Source: Candidimonas nitroreducens
GTDB taxonomy: Bacteria > Pseudomonadota > Gammaproteobacteria > Burkholderiales > Burkholderiaceae_B
DNA length: 64,000 nt
Assembly: GCF_002209565.1 (NCBI RefSeq)
Contig: NZ_NJIH01000011.1
Coordinates: forward strand, 62,001 to 126,000
Direction: 5' to 3'
Every line of letters starts with the position of its first letter. The stretch's first letter is position 1. The notes below the pieces were generated by a model. The model was not told the DNA's origin. It worked only from the letters and a program-made list of their open reading frames with translations, and ran no database searches. Positions 8,853-16,984 of this stretch are shown piece by piece. Made by a program: the position numbers and the translations under genes.

Positions 8853-9818
8853 ATGGATCAGTCGACCCCGACTTATGTAGACGTCGCTGCTGCCGCCGGG
8901 CGGCTGCGCGGCCACGCGCACCGTACCCCGGTGCTGGTATCGCATACCGCCAACCAAGAGTTCGGCGCCGAGTTGTACTTCAAGTGCGAAAATTTCCAGC
9001 GCATGGGCGCCTTCAAGTTCCGCGGCGCTTTCAATGCGTTGTCGCGCTGCGACGACGAGCAGCGGCGCCGCGGCGTGCTGGCGTTTTCCTCCGGCAACCA
9101 CGCGCAGGCCATTGCGCTGGCCGCGCGCGTGCTCGGCATCGAGGCCACGATATTGATGCCGCAGGATGCCCCGGCCGCCAAGCTGGCCGCCACCAAGGGC
9201 TATGGCGGGAACGTGGTGGTCTACGACCGCTATGCGCAAGATCGCGAAGAGCTGGCGCGGGCCCTGGCCGAAGAAAAAGGCCTGACCTTGATCCCGCCCT
9301 ACGATCACCCGGACATCATCGCCGGGCAGGGCACCGCGGCCCGAGAGCTGTTCGAAGAGGCGGGAGCGCTCGACTACCTGTTCGTGCCTTTGGGCGGCGG
9401 CGGCCTGCTGGCGGGCTCGGCGCTCTCGGCGCGCGCGCTGTCGCCGGGCTGCAAGGTATACGGGGTCGAGCCCGAGGCCGGCAACGACGGCCAGCAATCG
9501 CTGCGCGCCGGTTCCATCGTGCACATCGATACGCCGCGTACCATTGCCGACGGCGCCCAGACCCAGCATCTGGGCAAGCACACCTTTGCCATCATCCGCC
9601 GCGACGTGCACGACATCGCCACGGCTTCCGATCCCGCCCTGGTCGATGCCATGCGATTCTTCGCGGCGCGCATGAAGATCATGGTCGAACCCACCGGCTG
9701 CCTGGGCTATGCCGGCGCCCGCGGCCTGGGCGAGGCGCTGCGCGGCAAACGGGTGGGCGTCATTCTCAGCGGCGGCAACGTCGACCTGCAGCGCTTCAGC
9801 GAGCTGCTCGCGGCCTGA
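8853..9818 (+). CDS. Threonine/serine dehydratase-like PLP enzyme (fold type II)
   Basis: A 321-residue PLP-dependent enzyme of the threonine dehydratase / serine racemase / threo-3-hydroxyaspartate dehydratase group. Visible are the PLP lysine K55 in FKFRGA, the substrate loop SSGNHAQA (79-86) and the phosphate-binding glycine loop GGGGLLAG (181-188). There is no C-terminal ACT domain, so it is the short catabolic or racemase-like form rather than biosynthetic IlvA. The start is taken at ATG 8853; a GTG four codons upstream in frame is an alternative. An intrinsic terminator follows about 140 bases downstream. Which substrate (threonine, serine or hydroxyaspartate) cannot be read from the sequence. 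Confidence 0.85.
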   Translation: MDQSTPTYVDVAAAAGRLRGHAHRTPVLVSHTANQEFGAELYFKCENFQRMGAFKFRGAFNALSRCDDEQRRRGVLAFSSGNHAQAIALAARVLGIEATILMPQDAPAAKLAATKGYGGNVVVYDRYAQDREELARALAEEKGLTLIPPYDHPDIIAGQGTAARELFEEAGALDYLFVPLGGGGLLAGSALSARALSPGCKVYGVEPEAGNDGQQSLRAGSIVHIDTPRTIADGAQTQHLGKHTFAIIRRDVHDIATASDPALVDAMRFFAARMKIMVEPTGCLGYAGARGLGEALRGKRVGVILSGGNVDLQRFSELLAA

Positions 9819-9954
9819 GGCCGTGCCGGGGCTACACAAGGCTCCGGCGCCTGGTTCCATGGCCACTCGGGTGCGAGTGCGTACTGAATTTTCGCGGCGT
9901 TTCTTGCTTGCCTGGTGCGGCGCTTCGAAGCAGGTAAGGGTCTGAGTCGAAAGT

Positions 9955-9986
9955 GCGCTAGTGAAAGTACGCTAGCGCGTTTTTTA
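9955..9986 (+). terminator. Intrinsic terminator downstream of the PLP dehydratase
   Basis: GCGCTAG (9955-9961) pairs with CTAGCGC (9972-9978) across a 10-base loop, followed directly by a G and a run of six or more T. Stem, position and T-tract fit a rho-independent terminator for the gene ending at 9818. Confidence 0.75.
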
Positions 9987-10252
9987 TTCAGATGTTTACA
10001 CCCGCCGCGCCTGTAAAGGCGCGGCATCAGGTGTGCCGTGAAAATTCGGTAAACATTTGCACCGAATTTGCTTTAGTGTATGCCCGCAAAATGTGGACGC
10101 TGTCCAGAATATTTGCTATCTTATTGTGTACGCCGTACACAATTTCTGGAATGCTGGCAGGAATATCGTGCTACGGCGCTTTGCCGCGCAACGGCAGGCG
10201 GCAAGATGTTGTCCCACTACAATCTACGCATATCCCGCTAGAGGAGCTTTCC
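9987..10252 (+). other. Gene-free, AT-rich upstream region of the VOC protein
   Basis: About 270 bases between a terminator and the next gene. It is clearly less GC-rich than its surroundings and contains a perfect 21-bp palindrome (listed separately). A weak open frame crosses it in phase with the VOC gene but has no homology. I read it as promoter and operator sequence. Confidence 0.5.
10123..10143. promoter_or_regulatory. Perfect palindrome, candidate operator
   Basis: ATTGTGTAC and GTACACAAT flank a 3-base GCC spacer, giving 9-bp perfect arms. The TTGTGTAC half-site resembles operators of GntR-type repressors, but this is only resemblance. There is no T-tract, so it is not a terminator. 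It lies 110 bases upstream of the VOC protein start; no regulator gene is adjacent. Confidence 0.55.
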
Positions 10253-10675
10253 ATGCAGCTTCATCCCTACCTGTTCTTCAATGGCCGCTGCGACGAGGCG
10301 CTGGCGTTCTATGGCAAGGCGCTGGGCGCCGAGGTGGTCGACCTCATGCGCTACAAGGATGCGCCGGCCGGCGGCGACGGCGACCAATGCCCGTCCTCGG
10401 CCGGGCGCCTGGAAAAAGTCATGCACGCCACTGTGCGCATAGGCGAAACGACATTGTTCGTCTCCGACGGCAATGAAGACGGCGGCCCGCAGTTCCGCGG
10501 CTTCGGTCTGACATTGCAGGCCAGCGACGAGGCCGAGGCCCGGCGCCTGTTCGACGCGCTGGCCGAAGGCGGCCAGGTCACGGTGCCGCTGGGCCCGACC
10601 TTCTTTGCCCAGTCGTTCGGCATGGTGGCCGATCGCTACGGCATGCTGTGGCTGATTATCGTCCGGCAGCACTGA
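10253..10675 (+). CDS. VOC superfamily protein, PhnB/glyoxalase-like
   Basis: A 140-residue single-domain protein of the vicinal oxygen chelate superfamily, PhnB-like subgroup. It starts MQLHPYLFFNGRCDEALAFY, the usual opening of this group, and contains FGLTLQASDEAEARRLFDAL and the closing FGMVADRYGMLWLII, which matches the PhnB pattern of a strand ending in GxxWxI. GAGGAG is well spaced before the ATG at 10253. These proteins are often annotated as glyoxalase or bleomycin resistance proteins, but PhnB-like members have no firmly known reaction. It is followed by the FMN riboswitch of the next gene, which has its own transcription start. Confidence 0.82.
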   Translation: MQLHPYLFFNGRCDEALAFYGKALGAEVVDLMRYKDAPAGGDGDQCPSSAGRLEKVMHATVRIGETTLFVSDGNEDGGPQFRGFGLTLQASDEAEARRLFDALAEGGQVTVPLGPTFFAQSFGMVADRYGMLWLIIVRQH

Positions 10676-10742
10676 CCGGGCCCTGCCTGCGCGGTGGCGC
10701 GCGTTCGTGATATATTTTTTTACGCGGCCGGGGTCGGCCGCA

Positions 10743-10890
10743 ACGTTCTCAGGGCGGGGTGCAAGTCCCCACCGGCGGTAATTGCGCGTGCGCGCATAGC
10801 CCGCGAGCGCCCGCCGCCATGGCTGCGGGGTCAGCAGACCCGGTGCGATTCCGGGGCCGACGGTCATAGTCCGGATGAAAGAGAGCGGGT
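10743..10890 (+). promoter_or_regulatory. FMN riboswitch (RFN element)
   Basis: The highly conserved RFN core is readable: ACGTTCTCAGGGCGGGGTGC at the 5' side, then AAGTCCCCACCGGCGGTAA, later AGCAGACCCGGTGCGATTCC, GCCGACGGTCATAGTCCGG and ATGAAAGAGAGCG at the 3' side. These are the FMN-binding junction segments. It stands about 95 bases ahead of a lumazine synthase gene and would shut off its expression when FMN is plentiful. Confidence 0.95.
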
Positions 10891-10946
10891 CTGCGGCCGT
10901 GTGCCCGTCCCGATGCGGGTGGGCGCCCGCGCAGTCCCACTGCGCC

Positions 10947-10974
10947 CTATTTATGCGTCATCGATAAATAGGAG
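10947..10974 (+). promoter_or_regulatory. Hairpin masking the ribH Shine-Dalgarno (probable riboswitch expression platform)
   Basis: CTATTTAT (10947-10954) pairs perfectly with ATAAATAG (10964-10971), and the last two bases of the second arm are the first of the Shine-Dalgarno AGGAG (10970-10974), nine bases before the ATG. There is no T-tract, so control is more likely translational than by termination. An FMN-dependent switch between this and another fold is inference. Confidence 0.55.
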
Positions 10975-10983
10975 CATCACAGC

Positions 10984-11538
10984 ATGTGTACCCCCGAAAC
11001 TTCCCTCAAGATTCCACTCGTGGACGATGCCGCTTGCGGCGCCGTCAGGGTGGCCTTCGTGCAGTCTTGCTGGCATCGAGACATCGTGGACGAATGCCGC
11101 GAAGCCTTCTGCGCAGCGCTGCGAGCCAGATCCGTGGCACAGGACACTATCGATTTGTTCGAGGTTCCCGGTGCGTTCGAACTGCCGCTACACGTCCAGC
11201 AACTGGCCCGTAGCGGACATTACGATGCGGTGGTGGCCGCCGGTTTCGTCGTCGACGGCGGCATTTATCGCCACGAGTTCGTGGCCCAGGCTGTGCTGGA
11301 TGGCCTCATGCAGGTGCAGCTTGCAAGCGGCGTGCCGGTGCTGTCGGCAGTCTTGACGCCGCAGCGCTTCAATGCCCAGCCCGAGCATGTCGCATTCTTT
11401 CGCAGCCACATGCAGGTCAAGGGCGCCGAGGCGGCGCATGCCTGCATTGCGACCGTGGCTAGCCTGCGGGCGCTGCAAGGCGCGCGCCTGGCGGCCGGCG
11501 CCGCCCCTGGCGCTTCATTTGCGAAACAACCCGCGTAG
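10984..11538 (+). CDS. ribH: 6,7-dimethyl-8-ribityllumazine synthase, type II (RibH2-like)
   Basis: A 184-residue lumazine synthase, which condenses the ribityl pyrimidine with dihydroxybutanone phosphate in riboflavin synthesis. Family landmarks are CWH at 29-31, PGAFELP (62-68), DGGIYRHEF (91-99, with the general acid/base His) and [11 protein letters not shown]. The RHEFVA...VQL and VLTPQRF signatures match the Brucella/Mesorhizobium RibH2 decameric type rather than the icosahedral RibH1 type. An FMN riboswitch directly upstream confirms riboflavin-linked control. No other rib gene is near, so this is probably a stand-alone, FMN-repressed copy. Its 3' end overlaps the convergent DUF1328 gene by 24 bases. 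The alanine-rich C-terminal tail of about 25 residues exceeds the usual length. Confidence 0.92.
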   Translation: MCTPETSLKIPLVDDAACGAVRVAFVQSCWHRDIVDECREAFCAALRARSVAQDTIDLFEVPGAFELPLHVQQLARSGHYDAVVAAGFVVDGGIYRHEFVAQAVLDGLMQVQLASGVPVLSAVLTPQRFNAQPEHVAFFRSHMQVKGAEAAHACIATVASLRALQGARLAAGAAPGASFAKQPA

Positions 11539-11676
11539 CAGGGTAAGCACCGCCAGCACCAGGAAGATGTAGAACAGGATCTGGGCGATCGAGGCGGCGC
11601 CCGCCGCTATCCCGCCGAATCCCAGTACGGCTGCAATGATGGCAATGATGAAGAAAACGACCGCATAGTACAGCAT
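11515..11676 (-). CDS. DUF1328 (YtjA-type) small membrane protein
   Basis: A 53-residue protein starting [20 protein letters not shown] and ending in LLRGLFRK, with two hydrophobic helices separated by the glycine/alanine loop GGIAAGAAS. This is the DUF1328 pattern, found in envelope proteins often induced by stress; the molecular role is unknown. AAAGGAG is nine bases before the ATG. It is convergent with ribH and overlaps its last 24 bases. Identification rests on the characteristic sequence and length. Confidence 0.88.
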   Translation of the reverse strand: MLYYAVVFFIIAIIAAVLGFGGIAAGAASIAQILFYIFLVLAVLTLLRGLFRK

Positions 11677-12027
11677 GATGGCTCTCCTTTAAACGTAGCG
11701 GATGTCGGCCTGCGACATGGCGGTGCCGGCGTGATCGGCGCCGGCATTGGCGATTGAGGATCTTGGTTCTGCGCTGCGCGGACGGGTGTTTCGTTTCGAG
11801 TTGCCCTGGCTAACACTAACTGGCGCCGATCGGCGCGGTCAAGCATGTCCGCGGCAAAATGTAACTGGCCGCCGCGTGGCAGATGGCGGCTGCAGACCCG
11901 CTTCGACATAGATGCCGGCGGGCGCCTCGGGCATGCGGGAGCCGCAACATCCACTTAACAAAGAGATGCGCCTGTAACCCGAATCCGGCGTCGTCTTTTT
12001 TTCCTGGGACGGCCCGGCGCCAGGAGC

Positions 12028-12072
12028 GACCCCCACGCTGCGCCTGCGGCTTGCTGCCCCCTAGAAGGGGGC
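12028..12072 (+). repeat. Dispersed hairpin element, GACCCCCACGCT type
   Basis: Begins GACCCCCACGCT and ends with a perfect 7-bp stem, GCCCCCT-AGA-AGGGGGC, followed by ACTTTTTG. The same GACCCCCACGCT opening recurs at 33789, and that copy also ends in a CCCCC/GGGGG palindrome. It looks like an intergenic repeat of this genome; on the plus strand the hairpin and T-run could also terminate transcription. Confidence 0.55.
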
Positions 12073-12100
12073 ACTTTTTGCCTTGGGGCGGATCAAGGCA

Positions 12101-12131
12101 AAAAAAAACGGCCTCGTAGCCGAGGCCGTTT
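12101..12131 (-). terminator. Intrinsic terminator of the RcnB-like gene
   Basis: Read on the minus strand, AAACGGCCTCG pairs with CGAGGCCGTTT across a GCTA loop and runs into at least eight T. It stands about 80 bases past the stop of the minus-strand gene ending at 12209. Confidence 0.88.
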
Positions 12132-12208
12132 CCGGAGCTGGTGCGCTGGCACTCAGGTGCAGCGCGAGGGCGGCGAGACACCCGGCGGTGCGCCGGGTGT
12201 GCTCGACC

Positions 12209-12646
12209 TTAGTTGCTGAGTACGATCTGGGCGATGAGGCCCGTGGCGATGGCCGCGAGCACGTAGTCGCTGCCGGTTTGCACCCAGTAGTAGCCATGCG
12301 GCGGGGCGCTCAGGTGATGGGCGCGCCAGTTGTCTATGACGTATTGCCGGTTGCGGTATTCGGAGGGCAGCCGGTCGCCCTTGTAGAAGCTGTGATGCGG
12401 GCCGGCGCCGCGGCCGTGATGCTCTACCGGGTGGTGTGGCGGCGCGGCATGGTGCGGAGCCGGCGCATGGTGTGCGGGCGGCGCCGCGTGATGGGGCGGC
12501 GGTGCGCCATGATGTACAGGTGCCGGGCCGTGCTGCGGCTCCGGCTGTTGGGGCCCGCGATGGTCATAGCCTTGCGCCAGGGCGGATCCGCCCGCAAGAC
12601 AGGCGGCTACGAAGGTGGAGACAAGAATTTTGCTTTTCATTTTCAT
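12209..12646 (-). CDS. RcnB-like periplasmic protein with His/Pro-rich region
   Basis: A 145-residue exported protein. Residues 1-25 form a signal peptide (MKMKSKILVSTFVAACLAGG then SALAQ). The middle (about 28-85) is a His/Pro/Ala-rich stretch full of HH pairs, suggestive of metal binding. The C-terminal third has the RcnB/YohN-type domain: LPSEYRNRQYVIDNWRAHHL, PPHGYYWVQTGSDYVLAAI and an ending GLIAQIVLSN. RcnB is a periplasmic modulator of nickel and cobalt export in E. coli; the metal role here is inferred from the His content. I chose the ATG at 12646, which has a GGAG nearby and gives a clean signal peptide, over one 25 codons upstream. A strong terminator follows. Confidence 0.82.
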   Translation of the reverse strand: MKMKSKILVSTFVAACLAGGSALAQGYDHRGPQQPEPQHGPAPVHHGAPPPHHAAPPAHHAPAPHHAAPPHHPVEHHGRGAGPHHSFYKGDRLPSEYRNRQYVIDNWRAHHLSAPPHGYYWVQTGSDYVLAAIATGLIAQIVLSN

Positions 12647-12978
12647 GTAAAGGCTCCTGCTTTTCATGGTGCTACGATCCGTGGCGGTGCGGGGTGGTGT
12701 TGACGCCCGAAAATCCGTCATGCGGAAGGCCGGTTGGTTCCTGCCTTGGCGCTATTTGAGCACCAAAAATATTTCAAACCAATGGCGCCGCGGCATTCGT
12801 GGTTACAAAATTTGTCGCCCGCGGGCATCGGCCCCTCAGGTGGTATAAAAGAAATGCAAAGAATGCGAGGGTGGCCGGCATGGAAGCGGCTCCGGGTGTC
12901 GTGATCATGTCCGCCGTCCGTGGCCGCCAGCCGCTATTTCTCCCTTTCTCTAATCGTGGCGAAGAATAGGTGCGAACG
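12647..12978. other. Divergent intergenic region, RcnB-like gene / aldo-keto reductase
   Basis: About 330 bases with no gene; it must hold the two divergent promoters. An AT-rich patch (12760-12815, with CAAAAATATTTCAAACC) and GGTATAAAAG near 12840 are the only promoter-like stretches I noticed. No operator palindrome was recognised. Confidence 0.45.
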
Positions 12979-13929
12979 ATGCAAAAGCGCATGTTGGGCA
13001 GAAGCGGCCTGGAAATCGCGCCGCTGGTGTTCGGCGGCAATGTGTTCGGCTGGACGGCGGACGAAAAAACCTCTTGCTCCTTGCTCGATGCGTGGGTGGA
13101 CGCGGGGCTGGATGCGGTCGACACGGCTGACGTCTACTCGGCCTGGGTGCCCGGCAATCACGGCGGAGAGTCGGAAACCCTTATCGGCAACTGGCTGGCG
13201 CGCCAGCCTGCCAAGCGGGGCAAGGTCACGCTCATCACCAAGGTGGGCTCCGAATTCAGCAAAGAGAAAAAAGGCCTTTCCGCGCGCTGGATCATGCAGG
13301 CGGTGGAAGATTCGCTGCGCCGTCTGCGAACCGATTACATCGACCTGTATCTGTCGCACTGGTTCGACCCCGAGACGCCGTATGAAGAAACGCTGGGCGC
13401 CTACCGGAAACTGCTCGAGCAGGGCAAGATCCGCGCCATCGGCGCGTCCAACCTGAACGCGCAGCAGTTGTCCGAGTCGCTGCAGGCGGCCGGCGACAAG
13501 AGCTTGCCGCGCTATGACGTGCTGCAGCCCGAATACAACCTGTACAACCGTGCGGCTTTCGACGGCCCTTTGGCCGAGCTCGCGATGCGCGAAGACATCG
13601 GCGTCATCACATACTCCTCGCTGGCTTCCGGCTTTCTTACGGGCAAGTACCGCTCCAAGGCGGATCTGGGCAAGAGTGTGCGCGGGGAGCGCGTGGCCAA
13701 GTATCTGGATGCGCGCGGGGCGCGCATTCTCGATGCCCTGGAGCAAGCGGCCCAGAGCCTGGATGCCAGCATGGCCGAGGTGGCCCTGGCCTGGGTCATG
13801 GCCCGCCCCGGGGTGACCGCGCCGATTGCCAGCGCCACCTCGCTCAAGCAGCTCAATAGTCTGCTGCGTTCGGTTCGCCTGGAACTCGGCCCTGCGCAGC
13901 AAGCCCTGCTGGACGAGGCCAGCCGCTGA
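12979..13929 (+). CDS. Aldo/keto reductase
   Basis: A 316-residue (alpha/beta)8-barrel aldo/keto reductase. The catalytic tetrad is complete: D48 and Y53 in DTADVY, K88 in LITKVG and H127 in LYLSHW. The late segments GASNLNAQQL, PEYNLYNR and the NADPH-binding GVTAPIASATSLKQL fit the AKR11/AKR12-like bacterial group. An in-frame GTG three codons upstream is an alternative start. Substrate is unknown; such enzymes reduce sugars, methylglyoxal and other carbonyls. It stands alone between the divergent RcnB-like gene and an MFS transporter 365 bases downstream. Confidence 0.9.
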   Translation: MQKRMLGRSGLEIAPLVFGGNVFGWTADEKTSCSLLDAWVDAGLDAVDTADVYSAWVPGNHGGESETLIGNWLARQPAKRGKVTLITKVGSEFSKEKKGLSARWIMQAVEDSLRRLRTDYIDLYLSHWFDPETPYEETLGAYRKLLEQGKIRAIGASNLNAQQLSESLQAAGDKSLPRYDVLQPEYNLYNRAAFDGPLAELAMREDIGVITYSSLASGFLTGKYRSKADLGKSVRGERVAKYLDARGARILDALEQAAQSLDASMAEVALAWVMARPGVTAPIASATSLKQLNSLLRSVRLELGPAQQALLDEASR

Positions 13930-14294
13930 GCCTGGGCGTGGCCAACGGCTGTTCAGCATGCTGCAAGCTTGTCGCGGGCGCCGTGGATTCTGCTGGTAAA
14001 CAGGCCGGACTCGTTCTATCCTAAGCGCACCGGCGCAGGAGCGCCCGGCTGCTGCGGCTCAGGCCCGATGGCGCGTCGCGATGTCCGTTCATCGCGGCTC
14101 GTGCAGCCCACGAGGCCAGCCATCCCGATCTCTCACCGCGCAGATCCTGCGGCGGTCGTCCCATGCCGCGGGCGGGCGGCCTCGTTCGGTTCATCCGAGC
14201 GTTCAGGCATGTCCGACATGTCTACGTCCCATGCCTCGCGCCAGCTGTCTCGATGCCGGCGGGCTTCGTCATCCAGAAGTCGCAGGAGATATTC
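13930..14294. other. Gene-free stretch upstream of the MFS transporter
   Basis: About 365 bases without a supported gene. A long frame continuous with the MFS gene crosses the 3' part but encodes arginine-rich sequence with no transmembrane character, so I regard it as untranslated. No terminator or operator was recognised. Confidence 0.45.
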
Positions 14295-15695
14295 ATGAGC
14301 GTTCCACAATCCGCGGAAATCGCGGCCAGGCTCGACCGGCTGCCGCCGTCGCGCACGGTCTGGACAATGGTGATATTGATATCGCTGGGCGGTGTGTTCG
14401 AGTTCTACGATTTGTTCTTCACGGGCTACGTGGCTCCCGGCATGGTGCAATCGGGCCTGTTCAAGCCCGAGTCGCTGGGCGCCTTCGCATCGCTGGAGCC
14501 CCTGGCGGTAGCCGGTTTCGGCACTTTCGTGTTTGCCACTTTTGCCGGGCTATGGCTCGGCACGCTTATATTCGGCTATGTCGCGGATCGCTTCGGCCGG
14601 CGGCAGATCTTCACCTGGTCGCTGATCTGGTACATGGTCTGCACCGCCATCATGGCGTTCCAGACTTCGGGTTTCGCGCTGAACATCTGGCGCATCATCG
14701 CCGGCATCGGCATAGGCGTGGAACTGGTCACGATCGACACCTATATCTCTGAATTGATACCCAGTGCGGAGCGGGGCCGCGCCTACGCCACCAATCAGTT
14801 CATCACTTTCCTGGTGGTGCCCGTGATCGCCTTCCTGGCCTTCGTGATGAAAGGCACGCGGCCTTTCGGCCTGGAGTACTGGCGGGTGCTGATACTGATC
14901 GGTTCCGTAGGCGCCATCGTGGTCTGGATCCTGCGCCGCCATATTCCGGAAAGCCCGCGCTGGCTGGCGCGCCATGGCCGCGCCGCGCAGGCCGACCGCA
15001 TTGTTGCCGAAATCGAGCGCAAGGTGATGGCCGAGAAGGGCCTTGCGTCGCTGCCGCAGCCGCAGGCGCTGCAGGCCGAGAAAGAAGGCGAAGGATCTCT
15101 TGGCGAGATCTTCCACCCGCCCTACTTGAAGCGCACCGTGTTGTTGTCCATCTTCAACATGGCCCAGGTCATAGGTTTTTATGGATTCGCGGCCTGGGTG
15201 CCGACCTTGCTGATCAGCCGCGGCATCCACGTCACCCACAGCCTGGAATACGCTTTCATCATCGCCATTGCGAATCCGTTCGGGCCGCTGCTGGGAACTC
15301 TGTTCGCCGATCGCATCGAGCGCAAGACGCAGATCGTGGGCGGCCTGCTGATCATGGCCATCGTGATCGTGCTGTTTTCGCGCTCGTCGGCGCCGTGGCT
15401 GCTGATCCTGCTGGGCGTGTTGTTCACCCTGGCGGCCAATGTCATGTCCTATGCCTATCACAACTACCAGGCCGAGCTGTACCCGACGCGGGTGCGTGCC
15501 CGCGCGGTGGGTTTCGTTTATTCATGGAGCCGCCTGGCCGCCGCCTTCGCCGGGCTGGCGGTGGGCATGCTGCTGCATGGCTACGGGGTGCCGGGAGTGG
15601 CGGCCTTCGTCGGCGTTTCCATGCTGGTCGGCATCGTGATGATCCTGCTCGGGCCAAGCACGCGTGGCCGCGCGCTCGAGCACATCAGCCATTGA
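14295..15695 (+). CDS. MFS transporter, sugar-porter-like / metabolite:H+ symporter
   Basis: A 466-residue major facilitator protein with about 12 hydrophobic segments in two halves. The loop 2-3 signature is GYVADRFGRRQIF, and the end of helix 6 carries PESPRWLARHGR, the mark of the sugar-porter/NiaP-like part of the family; the second half repeats the pattern with GTLFADRIERKTQI. The middle loop (about 225-265) is charged and cytoplasmic. The ATG at 14295 follows CAGGAGA by eight bases. The substrate is unknown: members carry sugars, niacin, aromatic acids or dicarboxylates. It is monocistronic in this window. Confidence 0.88.
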   Translation: MSVPQSAEIAARLDRLPPSRTVWTMVILISLGGVFEFYDLFFTGYVAPGMVQSGLFKPESLGAFASLEPLAVAGFGTFVFATFAGLWLGTLIFGYVADRFGRRQIFTWSLIWYMVCTAIMAFQTSGFALNIWRIIAGIGIGVELVTIDTYISELIPSAERGRAYATNQFITFLVVPVIAFLAFVMKGTRPFGLEYWRVLILIGSVGAIVVWILRRHIPESPRWLARHGRAAQADRIVAEIERKVMAEKGLASLPQPQALQAEKEGEGSLGEIFHPPYLKRTVLLSIFNMAQVIGFYGFAAWVPTLLISRGIHVTHSLEYAFIIAIANPFGPLLGTLFADRIERKTQIVGGLLIMAIVIVLFSRSSAPWLLILLGVLFTLAANVMSYAYHNYQAELYPTRVRARAVGFVYSWSRLAAAFAGLAVGMLLHGYGVPGVAAFVGVSMLVGIVMILLGPSTRGRALEHISH

Positions 15696-15752
15696 GGCCC
15701 GGGCGTGCGGCGGCCGCGGCCGGCCGAAGTTCGGCGCGGCTGCGGCCGGCCT

Positions 15753-16058
15753 TCAACGCCTGGCCCAATGGCCGTCGATCCAGCGCCAGCCGCGGCGGCC
15801 CTGAACCCAGTGGCCGGGGATCCAATGATGGCCAGGCCGCATGGCGCGCCAGTGGCCCGACATCCATACGTAGTGGCCGTGATCCCATCTCCAGCGGCCC
15901 TGATCCCACACATAGCCGGGCCGGGGCGCCGGCACGACCTCGACGCGCGGTGCCGGCGGGGCCGCCGGCACGATGATCACGCCCTGCGCAAAACAGGCCG
16001 AAACCGCCAGCGAGGCGGCTGCGGCGGCGGCCAGCTGTTCAAGTTTAATGAGCCTCAT
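15753..16058 (-). CDS. WxxGxW-repeat (YXWGXW) exported protein
   Basis: A 101-residue protein with a signal peptide (MRLIKLEQLAAAAAASLAVS then ACFAQ; a Cys before the cleavage zone would also allow a lipoprotein) and four WxxGxW motifs in its C-terminal half: WDQGRW, WMSGHW, WIPGHW and WIDGHW. The repeat family is common in beta- and gammaproteobacterial envelopes (BcpO-related), with no known biochemical role. An AAGGAG seven bases before the ATG at 16058 decides the start against an ATG five codons upstream. Convergent with the MFS gene. Confidence 0.82.
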   Translation of the reverse strand: MRLIKLEQLAAAAAASLAVSACFAQGVIIVPAAPPAPRVEVVPAPRPGYVWDQGRWRWDHGHYVWMSGHWRAMRPGHHWIPGHWVQGRRGWRWIDGHWARR

Positions 16059-16534
16059 GCGTTTCTCCTTCATGTTTCGCGAGACCGGCTCTCGGCCTCT
16101 GTGCTATTTGAACCCAGCGGCACGGAAAATTCGCGGCTCTGACACAGCTTGGAAATAGTTTCTTGAAACGATCTGTGTCCGGTGTCGGGGCGGCCGAGTC
16201 CGGCTGCCCCACGGTTTTCCAGGGCTGGCCAGGGCTGGCGGCAATGCGTGCCGCAGCGTGCCGCTCCCCGGTGCCGGCGGCATGGCCGCGCGCGCTTTTC
16301 CGGCTTTCGCGGTACGTCTTAATTTTTTCATGAATCCTAAAATATAGGATATGAATAATAAAATTTGAATGATGAAAAATATTCCATTAGGATGCAGGCG
16401 TCTCGGCTCTGTGGAGCTGTCGCTTCCGGGGTGTGACCGCGGCTCTGCGGCCGTTTTCGGTTCGTGTCGCGCCGGGGCCGCGTGTGAGCCGTGCGGGCCA
16501 TTTTTTTCTTTGACTTTTTCATAAGGACGACGTC
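16059..16534. other. Gene-free region upstream of the AhpD-like gene, with AT-rich island
   Basis: About 475 bases. The 3' part (16318-16392) is strikingly AT-rich within a GC-rich genome and contains a perfect palindrome (16334-16350). Short frames on the minus strand have basic, low-complexity translations and are not supported. Likely promoter region for the divergent WxxGxW protein and the downstream AhpD-like gene. Confidence 0.5.
16334..16350. promoter_or_regulatory. Palindrome in AT-rich promoter region, candidate operator
   Basis: ATCCTA and TAGGAT flank AAATA, giving 6-bp perfect arms in an AT-rich island 185 bases upstream of the AhpD-like gene. No T-run follows. Candidate regulator binding site; the regulator is unknown. 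Confidence 0.4.
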
Positions 16535-16876
16535 ATGTGGGTGGATTGGAAAAATACCTTGAGCAGCCTGCGCAAGGCGGCCAGCGTGTTGGCGGAAAAG
16601 AATCCGCCGCTGGTCAAGGCGTATCAGGGCCTGAATAAATCGCTGGGTGAAGGCAAGGCGCTGGACGCCAAGACCCGCGAGCTGATCGCGCTGGCGGTGG
16701 CCGTTACTACTCGCTGCGACGGCTGCATTTCCTCACATTCCGCGGCGGCGCGTCAGGCCGGCGCCACGGCCGAAGAGGTCGCCGAGGCGCTGGGCACCGC
16801 CATAGCCCTGAATGCCGGAGCCGCCTATGTCTATTCGGCTCGCGCCATGGAGGCCTTCAACCAGTTCGGAGAATGA
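16535..16876 (+). CDS. AhpD-like / carboxymuconolactone decarboxylase family protein
   Basis: A 113-residue protein with the CMD/AhpD fold. The redox motif is CDGCISSH (C61, C64, H68), as in alkylhydroperoxidase-type members, with the flanking TRELIALAVAV and GATAEEVAEALGTAIALNAG typical of the family. Members reduce peroxides through the Cys pair or act as decarboxylases; the CxxC with downstream His points to a redox function. Monocistronic or leading the Bug/acyl-CoA ligase operon 108 bases downstream. A second, longer AhpD-like gene occurs at 22611-23090. Confidence 0.88.
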   Translation: MWVDWKNTLSSLRKAASVLAEKNPPLVKAYQGLNKSLGEGKALDAKTRELIALAVAVTTRCDGCISSHSAAARQAGATAEEVAEALGTAIALNAGAAYVYSARAMEAFNQFGE

Positions 16877-16984
16877 ACGGCCGGATCCGGCCGCGGTAGT
16901 CAGGTATTGAGTGTTACGTCGTGCTTTTCCCATGGATTACAGCATCGAGAGCGCAGGCTCCGATACATTACACAGGAGACATCA

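Larger units (their letters stand above)
11677..12208. other. Gene-free stretch between DUF1328 and the RcnB-like gene
   Basis: No credible gene was found in these 530 bases on either strand. It includes the minus-strand promoter region of the DUF1328 gene, a GGCGCCGATCGGCGC palindrome near 11822, a dispersed GC-rich hairpin element (12028-12072) and the terminator of the RcnB-like gene (12101-12131). Confidence 0.5.
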
